Notes: a model not told the origin generated them from the letters alone. Positions 49,472 through 58,827 are shown, counted from the stretch's first letter. The stretch: DNA of 64,000 nucleotides from Dehalobacter sp. 12DCB1 (GCF_004343605.1 NZ_POSF01000005.1:36669-100668); one strand, 5' to 3'. Numbers and translations: made by a program.

Positions 49472-50381
49472 CCTCGATTGTCCTTTCCTTCACTGCTTTA
49501 TTTGCTGCGCTTGAATTCGGCGGCTTTTTTATTACAAATCTGTTCATAAACATTTGCTGCGCGATCTGATAGACGTTCCCGATAATCCAGTAGAGGCCCA
49601 ATCCGGCAGGTACGGTAAAAGATATAAAACCGCTCATGACGGGGGACATCAGGAGCATATTTTTTTGCATGGATGACTGCATCTGATCGCCGCTTGTCTG
49701 AGGCGTCGCCTGCATGGAGTATTTTGCGGATATATAGGATGTGAGAGCCGACAATACAGGTATCAGAAGCAGAAGGAAACTATGTATGCCCACGCCGGGA
49801 TTTATATAAACGCTGGGATTCCAGGCGGGTATCGCTCCGAGATTGATCCCCAGGAAATCCATGTTGAACAAATCTGCCGGTTTCAGCAGATGGGCGACCT
49901 TCTCCAGCAGCTCCGTATGTCCGCTGAAATAAGCGATGATACTCAGGTCTTTCATATTCGCAAGCTTGTCGGCCCCCTGCGGTACCATTTCATATAGCTG
50001 TCCTATTGCCTCCGCGGATATTCCGGCCATGTATTTCAGCGGCTGCGAGATCACATAATACAGCGAAAACAAAACCGGCATCTGTATCAGCAGGGGAAGG
50101 CAGCCCCCGGCAGGGCTCACCTTATTCTCCTGATATAGTTTCATCAGTTCCGCACTTTGCTTTTCCTTGTCGTCTTTATACTTCTTTTGAATTTCCTGCA
50201 TCTGCGGCTGAAGCACGCCCATTTTTGAGGTCGATTGAACCTGCTTTATGGTCAGGGGAAGCATCAGGGATTTTATTACGACAGTAAAAAGTATGATCGC
50301 AATCCCATAATTTTGGAACGCAATGTGATCATAAATAAATTTTAAGACGGCTCCCATAGGGCCCGCGATAATATCAAACAT
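49464..50381 (-). CDS. yidC: YidC/OxaA-type membrane protein insertase
   Basis: 305 residues from ATG 50381. Short Gram-positive form without the large periplasmic domain: KSLMLPLTIKQVQSTSKMGVLQPQM, SPAGGCLPLLIQMPVLFSLY, and the late PAGLGLYWIIGNVYQIAQQ. No obvious lipobox or signal Cys. Inserts membrane proteins alone or with SecYEG. Confidence 0.9.
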   Translation of the reverse strand: MFDIIAGPMGAVLKFIYDHIAFQNYGIAIILFTVVIKSLMLPLTIKQVQSTSKMGVLQPQMQEIQKKYKDDKEKQSAELMKLYQENKVSPAGGCLPLLIQMPVLFSLYYVISQPLKYMAGISAEAIGQLYEMVPQGADKLANMKDLSIIAYFSGHTELLEKVAHLLKPADLFNMDFLGINLGAIPAWNPSVYINPGVGIHSFLLLLIPVLSALTSYISAKYSMQATPQTSGDQMQSSMQKNMLLMSPVMSGFISFTVPAGLGLYWIIGNVYQIAQQMFMNRFVIKKPPNSSAANKAVKERTIEGG

Positions 50382-50413
50382 CCTTTTTCTGTTCCTTTCC
50401 TGAGGAAAGCGCG

Positions 50414-50935
50414 CTAATAACACAACAGGCTTTGAAGCCTGCGTACATTTTTCCGTTCTCCGAAATCAAAAATCTCCATAAACGCGCAATATTTGTCCGC
50501 CGCGATGACAATGCAGGTCTCCTTATATTTAGGCAGCTTTATCGTCATAGGCCACATATGCTTGCATATAACGTCCTGTTCCAGTTCGCTTAAATGGAAA
50601 TATTTATTCGCATTTTCCAGCGCAACGCGGGGGTGTGTGAACCCGTGCAACCCCTCATGCGATTTTTTGATATGCCAGTCGTACAGGAAAAAATCGTGAA
50701 GGAGCCCGCCTCTGGCCGCGGAGCGGTAATCAAGGCCCAGCCTTCTGCAAACAAGATAGCCGCTGTATGACACATAAATACAGTGCTCCAGGCAGTCGAT
50801 ATCGCCATGCTGTATATAATTTTTCATTGACTTGACCATATCATGGTCAATCAGGTCGTGGATACACTCGATATATTCCTGATCGTCAGAGGAATCCGCC
50901 TTTAAACGTAATTTTGAGATAATCCAATCTACCAC
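50414..50935 (-). CDS. HD-domain protein 2
   Basis: 173 residues, GTG 50935 with AAAGGAGC upstream. HCIYVSYSGYLVCRRLGLDYRSA and GGLLHDFFLYD (HD), then KYKETCIVIAADKYCAF (D). Intact homologue of the frameshifted gene at 39188. Likely a metal phosphohydrolase on a small nucleotide or phosphate ester. Confidence 0.78.
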   Translation of the reverse strand: MVDWIISKLRLKADSSDDQEYIECIHDLIDHDMVKSMKNYIQHGDIDCLEHCIYVSYSGYLVCRRLGLDYRSAARGGLLHDFFLYDWHIKKSHEGLHGFTHPRVALENANKYFHLSELEQDVICKHMWPMTIKLPKYKETCIVIAADKYCAFMEIFDFGERKNVRRLQSLLCY

Positions 50936-50963
50936 TCCGGATGCTCCTTTCGCATGATGATTT

Positions 50964-52649
50964 TCAGCGCCTTGACCTGAACATGGAAATCACAAGCCCT
51001 AAAACGATAACGGCGGCAAACGCCAGGCCTGTTTTGAGTACGGTAATATTGAAAACAACCATTTCGCCGCTTGTATTCGCGCTGAGGCCGGAGCTTATAA
51101 GGACACCGGCGATGATGATGCTTACGGCAAGCAATATCACGCTGAAAGATATTCTGTTGAAAATCCGTTCCAATCGCTTTTTAAGGTCATCCATCTCTTT
51201 CATCTCAAAAGGAACGGTAAAGTCCTCATCCTCCGCTTTGCGCAGGAGGTTTCGCATGGCAACAGGGAATTCAGTGAGCAGGTTCCCATAATTGAGCAGG
51301 TTCTTTTTTATTTGGCTTTTCACCTTATCGGCCGAAAACGACTGGTAAATCAGCTTTTTTGCAATGGGCTCCGCCACGACAAAGGAATTAAGATCGGGCG
51401 CCAGCTTTTCCAGCAGCCCTTGAAGCGTTCCCAGGGTTTTGGCGAGCAGCGCGAATTCACGCGGTATTTTCACATGGTTTGAAAACGCCGTCTGAAAGAC
51501 TTCCTGAAGCAGCTCGTCAATCTTTATCCCGCTCATCGGCATGGTCAGGTATTTTTCGATGATTGCGCCGATACCCCTTTCAAAATTTTTAACATTGCGG
51601 CGGTCAGGCATGGCGTCCATATCAAGGATGGAGCTGACCACCAGGCCGGTGTCTTTGGAGGCGACGCCAATAAAAAAATGGGAGATCATTTCTTTGCGGG
51701 TTCCACTCAGGCGGCCTACCATCCCCAAATCGAGAAATATGATCGTCCCGTCCGTCAGAACCTGAATATTGCCCGGATGCGGGTCTGCGTGGAAAAAACC
51801 GTCCCGGAGCACCTGGTTGCATATGGACGCTGCAAGCCTCTCTGCGAGCTCCCCGCGGTCGATACCCGCCTGATCCAAGGCATCGGAATCGCTGATCTTG
51901 ATACCCTCAACATATTCCATAGTAAGCACGCGTTTTGTCGTGTATATCCATCTTATCTTTGGAACTGCAACGCCTTCATCCTGGCTGAAATTGCGCAGGA
52001 AGGTATCGGCGTTTTCTCCCTCTTTCGTAAAATCCAATTCATTTTGTATTGTCTTTTCAAACTCCGCCACCATTCCACTGAAATCATAGAGTTCTCCATA
52101 TTTCGTGCGATGGTCGACAAAATGCGCCAAATTCTTGAGAATATCCAAATCCAGATGGATGATGTCTTCAATGTCCGGTCTTTGAACCTTTACGGCGACC
52201 TGTTTCCCCGAAACCAACCGTGCGCGATGGACTTGGGATATTGACGCCGAGGCGACAGGCTGCTCGTCGAATTCTTTATAGATATTTTCCAGATTATCAT
52301 CAAATTCAGCTTCAATGAGCGCTTTTACCCTGGAAAAAGGGAAAGGTTGCACCGAATCCTGCAGCTTTTTAAGCTCCTCGGTAATATCAGCTGGTAAGAT
52401 ATCCCGCCTTATGCTTAAAATTTGGCCCAGCTTGACAAACGCCGGTCCCAGTTCTTCCAAAGCCAGCTTCAGCCTTTTCCCGGCCGAAGTCCCGGCAATA
52501 TCAGGCGTGGTGCCGGCGTCTGAAACTTTGCCTTTTATCTTTAAAGGGTACCGGAGCCCAAACCGCTCCAGCATCAGCCCGAAACCATGCTTTGTAAAAA
52601 CAGCGATGATCTCCCTGTATCTCCTTGCGTGAATGCGCTTATAATGCAT
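50964..52649 (-). CDS. AarF/UbiB/ABC1-family kinase-like protein
   Basis: 561 residues. LGPAFVKLGQILSIRRDILP (KxGQ box), QVAVKVQRPDI, FFHADPHPGN and FLDLGMVG define the UbiB/AarF atypical kinase; two C-terminal transmembrane helices. The family affects isoprenoid quinone and lipid trafficking. ATG 52649 taken as start; RBS is weak. Confidence 0.88.
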   Translation of the reverse strand: MHYKRIHARRYREIIAVFTKHGFGLMLERFGLRYPLKIKGKVSDAGTTPDIAGTSAGKRLKLALEELGPAFVKLGQILSIRRDILPADITEELKKLQDSVQPFPFSRVKALIEAEFDDNLENIYKEFDEQPVASASISQVHRARLVSGKQVAVKVQRPDIEDIIHLDLDILKNLAHFVDHRTKYGELYDFSGMVAEFEKTIQNELDFTKEGENADTFLRNFSQDEGVAVPKIRWIYTTKRVLTMEYVEGIKISDSDALDQAGIDRGELAERLAASICNQVLRDGFFHADPHPGNIQVLTDGTIIFLDLGMVGRLSGTRKEMISHFFIGVASKDTGLVVSSILDMDAMPDRRNVKNFERGIGAIIEKYLTMPMSGIKIDELLQEVFQTAFSNHVKIPREFALLAKTLGTLQGLLEKLAPDLNSFVVAEPIAKKLIYQSFSADKVKSQIKKNLLNYGNLLTEFPVAMRNLLRKAEDEDFTVPFEMKEMDDLKKRLERIFNRISFSVILLAVSIIIAGVLISSGLSANTSGEMVVFNITVLKTGLAFAAVIVLGLVISMFRSRR

Positions 52650-52858
52650 CTTATCAACCCTATCCTGCCATCCCGCGGCATTGCAAAAGATGATCCGTTT
52701 CATCCGCGCAAACGGACGGAGCGGACGCTCTTTTGGAATTAAGTCAAAGGGGAAAGGACGCATACCAACCTTTCATAAGTCAGTTAAAACGCCTTACGGT
52801 TGCTCCGCGTCCTTTCCCAAATCTGCCGGTTTTCCAACATCCCGGGGTATTGCTCCCT

Positions 52859-53182
52859 TTACTTTGTGTCCTCGTTTTCCCGAAGCGCCTGCCGTACTTG
52901 TTCCCGCACAATTTCTGTGATTTCTTCCTTTGTGACGAGGTCTTCCTTTTTTGCCACGTTCACATGACCCAGGGCATTTGTAACCTCCTCAGAAATCAGC
53001 TTTTTCAGCTCATCCCTCTGCTCTGCGCCCCTTTGCACAAGTTCTCCGGCAAATTGACGGGCGTCTTTTTTTGCCACCTCGCCTTTGCCAACCAACTCTT
53101 CCACGAACTCCTCCACCTTTTCCCGTGAATACAGCAATAGTCCCAAGCCCAGGTTGACCGATTTTTCAAATGAATTTGACAT
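52859..53182 (-). CDS. Phasin-like coiled-coil protein
   Basis: 107 residues: a short hydrophobic N-terminal part (LGLGLLLYSREKVEEFVEELVG) then a long charged coiled coil. Matches small phasin/granule-associated proteins often next to aarF genes. RBS AAAAGGAGTATG. Confidence 0.7.
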   Translation of the reverse strand: MSNSFEKSVNLGLGLLLYSREKVEEFVEELVGKGEVAKKDARQFAGELVQRGAEQRDELKKLISEEVTNALGHVNVAKKEDLVTKEEITEIVREQVRQALRENEDTK

Positions 53183-53197
53183 GACACATACTCCTTT

Positions 53198-53782
53198 TTA
53201 ATTTAATAAATTTTCCGCCAGATTTAAGGATTCAAAGGCGCTATCCCTGTCGGAGCCGAGTATTACTTGAATGGATGTCCCAAATAGCGCGCCGAACGCT
53301 AATTGCGCTATGCATTTGGGAGAATACCGCTGCAAACTTTTGCCCGCTATCGTGTCAACCGGCAGATTTCTTTCGATGATTTCCGTGATGGCGTTAAACA
53401 AGCTGTCCAGTTGTTCCCTGAAAGACGGAATCCATAAAGCCTGGGCTGTAAAATCAATAAAAAGCCTTAAAAGCTTTGGATTATCTCTAATCAGTTCCTT
53501 AAAGTATCTCACAAGAGACGCGAGTTTATCCTTTGCAGCCGCTGTAGATTTTAGAGTAGCCTCGATTTCACTTAAGTATTGATCCATCATCATATTGATG
53601 ACTTCACTGAATAAATTTTCTTTATTCTTGTAGTAATATGCGAGCTGGCTCAATGCGACACCGGCCTCATCGGCTATATTGCGCATGGACACGTTCGCAT
53701 AGCCATTAGCAGAAAGGCAATCATAGGCCGTATTAAGAATCTTCGCTGATGTATCTTCTTTTTCTGTTTTTCGTTGCATCAT
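53198..53782 (-). CDS. TetR-family regulator
   Basis: 194 residues from ATG 53782 (RBS GGAGGTG). HTH VSMRNIADEAGVALSQLAYYYKNKENL. Located 15 bases upstream of the phasin/AarF genes with an operator-like palindrome just before it, so it probably controls this operon. Confidence 0.86.
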   Translation of the reverse strand: MMQRKTEKEDTSAKILNTAYDCLSANGYANVSMRNIADEAGVALSQLAYYYKNKENLFSEVINMMMDQYLSEIEATLKSTAAAKDKLASLVRYFKELIRDNPKLLRLFIDFTAQALWIPSFREQLDSLFNAITEIIERNLPVDTIAGKSLQRYSPKCIAQLAFGALFGTSIQVILGSDRDSAFESLNLAENLLN

Positions 53783-53797
53783 TACACCTCCACGCAT

Positions 53798-53815
53798 AGT
53801 TCGGACGACCGTTCT
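53798..53815 (-). promoter_or_regulatory. TetR operator candidate
   Basis: Imperfect 18-bp palindrome AGTTCGGACGACCGTTCT, 16 bases before the tetR-type start; fits autoregulation. Confidence 0.6.
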
Positions 53816-53950
53816 AATTCTATCATATTGTTTTACCTTTGTCAAACGATAAGATTTTTTCCTCGCTATTATGAATGAATCAGGCAGGCCAAAAATATAC
53901 AGTAAACGTTACTCTTACCGCCGGGTTTACTTTCGGCAATGAGCCGCCTA

Positions 53951-54658
53951 CTAAATTACATTACCAAAACGTCTCTCCTGAGTGAGGTATGCTTCTATAA
54001 TCTTAATGAGTTCTTCTTCTGTGAAATCTGGCCAAAGTGTATCGATAAAGAATAATTCGGTATATGCCATCTCCCATAATAAATAATTGGATAGTCTGCT
54101 TTCTCCTCCGGTACGTATGAGCAGATCAGGCTCCGGTATATTTGCCGTATCCAAATAAGCAGAGATCGTTTTCTCTGTGATATTTCCTTGTAAAATAGAA
54201 GTATCAGCCATCATCTTTTGGATTGCCCTTTTAATTTCATCCCTGCCACCATAATTAAATGCTACCTGCAGGTGTAAACCCTGTTGCGAGCAGGTCATGG
54301 CTTCTGTCCGGGAAATGATATCCTGGAGGGAGGAATTTAACTTTGACTTATCACCTATTACAGTAAGCCTGATTTTATTCTCCATGAATTCCGAACAGGT
54401 ATCTTTCAGGTAATTATAAAGAAGCTCCATTAAGAAAGTTACCTCTTCTTCAGAGCGTTTCCAGTTTTCCGTCGAAAAAGCATAGACGGTCAGATATTGA
54501 ATACCCAACCGGCTGCAAGCCTCTGTCATTCTCCTTAAATTTTCACAGCCTTCCTTGTGCCCATAGATTCTTGGCATCAGCCGTTTTTTTGCCCATCTGC
54601 CGTTCCCATCCATAATCATAGCAACATGGACAGGCATATCATTTTTATATTCCATCAT
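53951..54658 (-). CDS. uppS: Isoprenyl (undecaprenyl) diphosphate synthase
   Basis: 235 residues. MIMDGNGRWAKKR, YAFSTENWKRS and RTGGESRLSNYLLWE are diagnostic for cis-prenyltransferases, which elongate FPP with IPP. ATG 54658 follows GGAGGCAAGG. Takes the downstream products of the Dxs-initiated pathway. Probably a second copy, as the housekeeping gene usually lies with cdsA/frr. Confidence 0.9.
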   Translation of the reverse strand: MMEYKNDMPVHVAMIMDGNGRWAKKRLMPRIYGHKEGCENLRRMTEACSRLGIQYLTVYAFSTENWKRSEEEVTFLMELLYNYLKDTCSEFMENKIRLTVIGDKSKLNSSLQDIISRTEAMTCSQQGLHLQVAFNYGGRDEIKRAIQKMMADTSILQGNITEKTISAYLDTANIPEPDLLIRTGGESRLSNYLLWEMAYTELFFIDTLWPDFTEEELIKIIEAYLTQERRFGNVI

Positions 54659-54723
54659 CCTTGCCTCCACCAAAAAACAAAAGACCCTTATTGTTTATAT
54701 CAATCATATCTTGCGATATCATT

Positions 54724-55392
54724 TTAAATATGCATTTTTTTGTTCAATTCCTTTATCATATTTTCTCCCTGAAAGATGAATATTGCTGACAGAAAGATAA
54801 TACTGACCGCAACACATAGGATGGACGGGTAAGGCGTTTTTACCCCGTCAAGCAGAAGAGAAATGATTGGGATGATACCAAACAAACAATCCAACATGGC
54901 ATAGGTAATATATTCCCTGATACTGAGCTTCATAATCTTTGCCGTTATATACATAACCAGTTCGGCCGACACGCATACAATCGGTATTAAATAATCCAAT
55001 GACCAGCCCTTCCAGCCCGTCTGCCAGTCCCAAAAAACAGACAGCAATGACACAACGGCCACCTGCCAGATGATGGTTTTCGGTATATTATGCCCTTTCC
55101 GCACAACGACGATTAGTCCAATCCACATACTGATAAGTCCGAATATAACGAATATCGGCCAATTCCCAGCGGCAGGAAAAATCTTCTGAATAGTAACACT
55201 GGCTACTACTGCGGTAAAAGATATAAATACCAAAATCCGGATTGCCAGATGGCTCTCGTACGCTCGCGGTATATCGGGGAATATCTCTTCCCGGGCAAAG
55301 TCAGAGTTGGGCGTTAAAAGAGTGTTGCCGCATAATACGCATTTTTCTTCTCTTCCCCGGATGCGGATCCGGCACTCACTGCAATACTGCAT
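54724..55392 (-). CDS. DUF6320-type zinc-ribbon membrane protein
   Basis: 222 residues. CSECRIRIRGREEKCVLCG (two CxxC) followed by about six membrane helices. Such proteins commonly sit beside condensation-type acyltransferases, as here (17 bases apart). Confidence 0.75.
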   Translation of the reverse strand: MQYCSECRIRIRGREEKCVLCGNTLLTPNSDFAREEIFPDIPRAYESHLAIRILVFISFTAVVASVTIQKIFPAAGNWPIFVIFGLISMWIGLIVVVRKGHNIPKTIIWQVAVVSLLSVFWDWQTGWKGWSLDYLIPIVCVSAELVMYITAKIMKLSIREYITYAMLDCLFGIIPIISLLLDGVKTPYPSILCVAVSIIFLSAIFIFQGENMIKELNKKMHI

Positions 55393-55409
55393 TCGGCTTA
55401 TCCTTTCCC

Positions 55410-56678
55410 TCAGATATTGGACGATATCTCAATCTCAATTTCAGCCTTTGAAAGCAGCCGAAAAAACGTTCTTTGGATATTGGTTTCCCGATATGGGGAG
55501 GAAATGCTCACGACCAATCTGTCACCGTAGGAGCACAAGGTCATCTGGGGCCTTCTGGCACTGATGCAGGCAGAAAACTGCCGGATAGCGGAATGAAGTT
55601 CCGTGGGCATGGATATCTTCCCAAGATTGGATACCGTTGATGTTGTTTGTCTTCGCGCTAAACCGGCAACAATCCGGAGAATGAGATCTTTTATTGGTAA
55701 GGGTATAATACGGGTAAGCAGGTTTTGTTCCATTGCCATATATTTATTTGACCGATTATTCAGATACTCCACTGTAATATACTTCTTAAAATGATCACTC
55801 ACACTCTCAATCACAGTTTTCAAGTCATCAGTGTCCTTCTCATAGCTGTAACCAATATTAATGCAGCTGAAAAAATTTCTTGCCGTGACCGACTCGTAAT
55901 ATTGCCGCAGGTTGACCGGGACAGTCAAAATCACCGGATGGATCTTCTTTCGCGCATGCATATCCTTACCGATTGCGTAAATGTATAACGATGTGAGAAA
56001 GACTGTCAGCGTTGTATGATATTTATGGGCCTCATTCAAAACATTCTGGGTGGACATAGAACCTTCAATCAGATTTAATCTGTTATCGGCCCGTCTCACC
56101 CCGTGAATTTGATACGCCCTTACAGCTTTTGGGGTTTGCATTTTACTGTTCTTTTGACTGCCGCCGACAAAATATTTATCGAAGCTGTCATCCATAAGCC
56201 CACTTATTGAAGAATGATCATTGACGAGAATCGTATTCGCAAATTTTTCTTCATGTTTGAACATCAAATAGTAATATACGAGGGCTTGAAGAAAACGGAC
56301 GGCCCCGGTGCCATCGGAAAGAGCGTGAAATACCTCAAGATTGATTCTGTTTTTATAATAAATCACCCGAAACAATAGGTTGTTTTTATGTCCCAGATAA
56401 ATTGGCGCGCATACCGTGTCTGATTCGATCTGGACTTCCGGCCTGATATCGCTGGCTTCAAGATAATACCAGAATATTCCCGTTCTCATGACAGACCGAT
56501 AGAGAGGGTAATCATCGATAGTCCTATCCAGCGCTTTCTGCAGAAATTCGGAGTCTACCGCTTCATACAATTCACAGACAAGCCGAAACACCTTGGGGTC
56601 TTTTACACTCCAGGTTGCCGGAAATATTTTTGAGGCATTTTCAAGGCTTGTCCATTCGATATCTTTTTGATGCTTCAT
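55410..56678 (-). CDS. Condensation-fold acyltransferase (PapA/alcohol acetyltransferase-like)
   Basis: 422 residues. HALSDGTGAVRFLQAL holds the HxxxDG catalytic motif; VPVNLRQYY and ARNFFSCINIGY are late structural motifs of BAHD/condensation/WS-DGAT-type proteins. Soluble. Likely esterifies or amidates an acyl acceptor; substrate unknown. RBS AAGGAT before ATG 56678. Operon with DUF6320 downstream. Confidence 0.78.
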   Translation of the reverse strand: MKHQKDIEWTSLENASKIFPATWSVKDPKVFRLVCELYEAVDSEFLQKALDRTIDDYPLYRSVMRTGIFWYYLEASDIRPEVQIESDTVCAPIYLGHKNNLLFRVIYYKNRINLEVFHALSDGTGAVRFLQALVYYYLMFKHEEKFANTILVNDHSSISGLMDDSFDKYFVGGSQKNSKMQTPKAVRAYQIHGVRRADNRLNLIEGSMSTQNVLNEAHKYHTTLTVFLTSLYIYAIGKDMHARKKIHPVILTVPVNLRQYYESVTARNFFSCINIGYSYEKDTDDLKTVIESVSDHFKKYITVEYLNNRSNKYMAMEQNLLTRIIPLPIKDLILRIVAGLARRQTTSTVSNLGKISMPTELHSAIRQFSACISARRPQMTLCSYGDRLVVSISSPYRETNIQRTFFRLLSKAEIEIEISSNI

Positions 56679-57143
56679 ATCCTTAATTCCATTTCAACGC
56701 TGTGCGTCATAATAAGAACCACTTGCCCGGATTCTCATCAGCCCATAGAAAATTACTTATGATTTATATTATACAAAAAACGTATGAGCGTGCTTTTATA
56801 GCTGTTTTTCAATACGATTCATTGTTGTCCCCGTTTGTGCTGCTACACAGACATATTACAGCCATACTGTGCGAAGAGCAAATATTTTCGAAAAAAGCCA
56901 TTTCTTTACCCAATATTATTATATAAAAAGATAAAATATATATTTACCGGAAACGCCAATAATCATTTTTATCCAAAATACTATCATATGATTTTCGGGT
57001 ATTTCATGGGTTTATCCTTGAAACATAATCGTTACCGCAAACCCGCCGACGAAACAAAGAAAGTTCGTTTATGGGCTAAGTCGCTCCACGCAGTAAAACC
57101 AAGCTATCATAAGGTTTGTATTTGCCAAGATAGTAAACGTCTG
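56679..57143. other. A+T-rich intergenic region without a supported gene
   Basis: Separates the minus-strand acyltransferase operon from the plus-strand tetR-type gene. Contains only short A+T-rich frames without RBS. It should hold the promoter of the acyltransferase operon, but I could not pick one clear box. Confidence 0.6.
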
Positions 57144-57172
57144 TTGCTTTTTACCCATGTGTTTATTATAAT
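57144..57172 (+). promoter_or_regulatory. Sigma-A-type promoter of the tetR-type gene
   Basis: TTGCTT (57144-57149), 17-base spacer, TATAAT (57167-57172), about 98 bases before ATG 57270. Confidence 0.55.
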
Positions 57173-57269
57173 ATGATTAATGAACGGTTGCAATGGTTAT
57201 TCGAGAGAGCATGTGATGCTTATGCCACAATACGCGCTATATTTGTTTAGTATTTGATGGGGAGATATT

Positions 57270-57854
57270 ATGAGCGATATACGCAATAATGACCGAGTGG
57301 ATCGGCGCTGTATTAAAACGAGGAAAGCGATTAAACAAGTTTTTATTCGGCTTATGACAGAAAAAGATATCAGCGATATTACAATCAAAGAAATTGCGGA
57401 CCAAGCAGATATCAACAGAAAGACTTTTTATTCCCATTATACAGATGTGAACGGGGTACTGGATGAAATAGAAAACGATATATTGGAACAACTTTGTGGA
57501 ATAATTGAGAGCTTTGATATTCAGAAGGCCATCTATGACCCTTATCTGATCTTTAAGGAACTGACCAATATCATCAACGATGATTTCGACTTCTATAAAT
57601 ATTTCCTTCAATCCACGTCTGACAGCAGGTTACTGGAGAAAATAAAACATATACTGAAAAATAGGATTATCGAACTTGTGGGACCCGAAATAAATAATAA
57701 AAAAATGCTGCCATATGCAATTGAGTTCGCAGTATCCGGTATCCTATCCATATATAGAGAATGGTTCAATTCTGATCGGACGTATTCACTGGAAGAAGTG
57801 TCTGCTTTTGCAGGTTCATTGACTTTTAATGGATTATATGCGATTTTTAGATAA
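57270..57854 (+). CDS. TetR-family regulator
   Basis: 194 residues, RBS ATGGGGAG before ATG 57270. HTH ITIKEIADQADINRKTFYSHYTDVNGV; C-terminal TetR_C_7-like region. Divergent from the DUF6320/acyltransferase operon across ~590 bases and a likely regulator of it. Followed by a strong terminator. Confidence 0.84.
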   Translation: MSDIRNNDRVDRRCIKTRKAIKQVFIRLMTEKDISDITIKEIADQADINRKTFYSHYTDVNGVLDEIENDILEQLCGIIESFDIQKAIYDPYLIFKELTNIINDDFDFYKYFLQSTSDSRLLEKIKHILKNRIIELVGPEINNKKMLPYAIEFAVSGILSIYREWFNSDRTYSLEEVSAFAGSLTFNGLYAIFR

Positions 57855-57872
57855 AGAAGCGGCATAATTAAA

Positions 57873-57915
57873 CAATGGCGAAAAGTCTTCCAAGCGGCTT
57901 TTCGCCATTGTTTTT
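57873..57915 (+). terminator. Rho-independent terminator
   Basis: Perfect 13-bp stem (57873-57885 with 57898-57910) and five T. Confidence 0.88.
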
Positions 57916-58119
57916 ACATCCATGCGCGGATATCTTCTATAAAATAATTGAACGGAGGCAGTTACCTTGGGACGGTCTCCTTCGTTCTGTTTTCATAGCA
58001 AAGCGGTGGAACTAAACTGAATAGTAAAGCAATATTCATCTTTTTAGCGTAATCCTCATCATCTTCTTGTACGGGAAGCTTTATACCGCAGTATATTCAG
58101 AATAAAATGATGTAGATAA

Positions 58120-58153
58120 GGATGTCGTTCTGATCGGAACGACATCCTTTTTT
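58120..58153 (+). terminator. Rho-independent terminator
   Basis: Perfect 11-bp stem (58120-58130 with 58137-58147), 6-base loop, six T. No clear gene ends just upstream; 57916-58119 shows no supported ORF. Confidence 0.8.
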
Positions 58154-58171
58154 GTCGTTTTTGCGATTTCC

Positions 58172-58215
58172 CTATAACTTTTCTATAACTAAACTATAAC
58201 TTTTCTATAATATTT
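58172..58215 (+). promoter_or_regulatory. Four tandem 11-bp direct repeats (OmpR/PhoB-type box)
   Basis: CTATAACTTTT, CTATAACTAAA, CTATAACTTTT, CTATAATATTT in register, one per helical turn. The heptamer CTATAA(C/T) plus 4-base spacer is the arrangement bound by OmpR/PhoB-family regulators. It lies ahead of the small genes at 58300-58685. Confidence 0.7.
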
Positions 58216-58299
58216 CCAGTATTCTTAAAGTGATAATAGGATAATTATAACCATCAACCTTATAGCAAATAGGTTCATATCTGGTTAGCTATGGCGTAG

Positions 58300-58467
58300 A
58301 TGCAACATGGAACGCTGCACGATGGTAACAAAAAGCCATTGTTTCAGCATGGATTTAACGTCCTGTTTATGCAAGTAGTAGCTGTTTTTGCTATACTGGT
58401 GCTTCGTGAATACATTTTCAAAGCCACAAAATACTGGCGAGAACATAGGTACAAGCGGCACTTCTAA
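58300..58467 (+). CDS. Possible 55-aa single-pass membrane protein
   Basis: Reading frame MQHGTLHDGN, hydrophobic segment VLFMQVVAVFAILVLREYIF, basic tail. Right position and strand to be the first gene after the 11-bp repeats, but no convincing RBS. Confidence 0.35.
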   Translation: MQHGTLHDGNKKPLFQHGFNVLFMQVVAVFAILVLREYIFKATKYWREHRYKRHF

Positions 58468-58490
58468 GAACAACCAAAGGTATAAATAGC

Positions 58491-58685
58491 TTGGATAACG
58501 AAAGAAAAAAGCAGTTGGACAAGCTCTATAGGCTTAGTCCGAAAGAAAGATATATTTTATTGCTTTTCTGCTGGCAGAGATTTTCTCTTAAACGAATTGC
58601 CAAAACAATAAGCCTGCCAGTGTTTATAACAAAAAAACGTCTTTATGCTGCGTTGAATAAGGCTGTGAATTCTTTGGAGGTGTGA
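58491..58685 (+). CDS. Small sigma-70 region 4-like protein
   Basis: 64 residues, TTG start at 58491. LSPKERYILLLFCWQRFSLKRIAKTI and ITKKRLYAALNKAV match the region-4 helix-turn-helix of sigma factors, without region 2. Such short proteins occur in conjugative transposons as regulators. RBS AAAGG is weak. Confidence 0.6.
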   Translation: MDNERKKQLDKLYRLSPKERYILLLFCWQRFSLKRIAKTISLPVFITKKRLYAALNKAVNSLEV

Positions 58686-58727
58686 GTATCGCAGCCGCTT
58701 GAACATAAATCAAAAATGAATAATCTT

Positions 58728-58818
58728 ATGTTAAGGGCAAACCCGCCGAAAGGCGGGGACGCAAAGCCAAAGGGTCTACGACGCTTAAAAGCGTTATGAT
58801 AGCCTGGTTGCCAAGTGT
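58728..58818 (+). ncRNA. Cyclic di-GMP-I (GEMM) riboswitch aptamer
   Basis: GGGCAAACC, hairpin CCGCCGAAAGGCGG with the GAAA tetraloop, the invariant GGACGCAAAGCC, then GGGTCTA, hairpin GACGCTTAAAAGCG, GATAGCC and GGTTGCC closing the P1 stem. These match the GEMM-I consensus including tetraloop and receptor (58793 onward). A terminator hairpin follows within 10 bases, so c-di-GMP should control termination upstream of the sigma-like gene at 59236. Confidence 0.9.
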
Positions 58819-58827
58819 TGCATGCGG

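Noticed and set aside
58172..58215. Possible short CRISPR-like array
   Set aside because: Repeat unit is 11 bp with no spacers and no cas genes; fits a regulator binding site.
58285..58473. 62-codon minus-strand frame
   Set aside because: No RBS or domain; the plus-strand small frame fits the gene order better.
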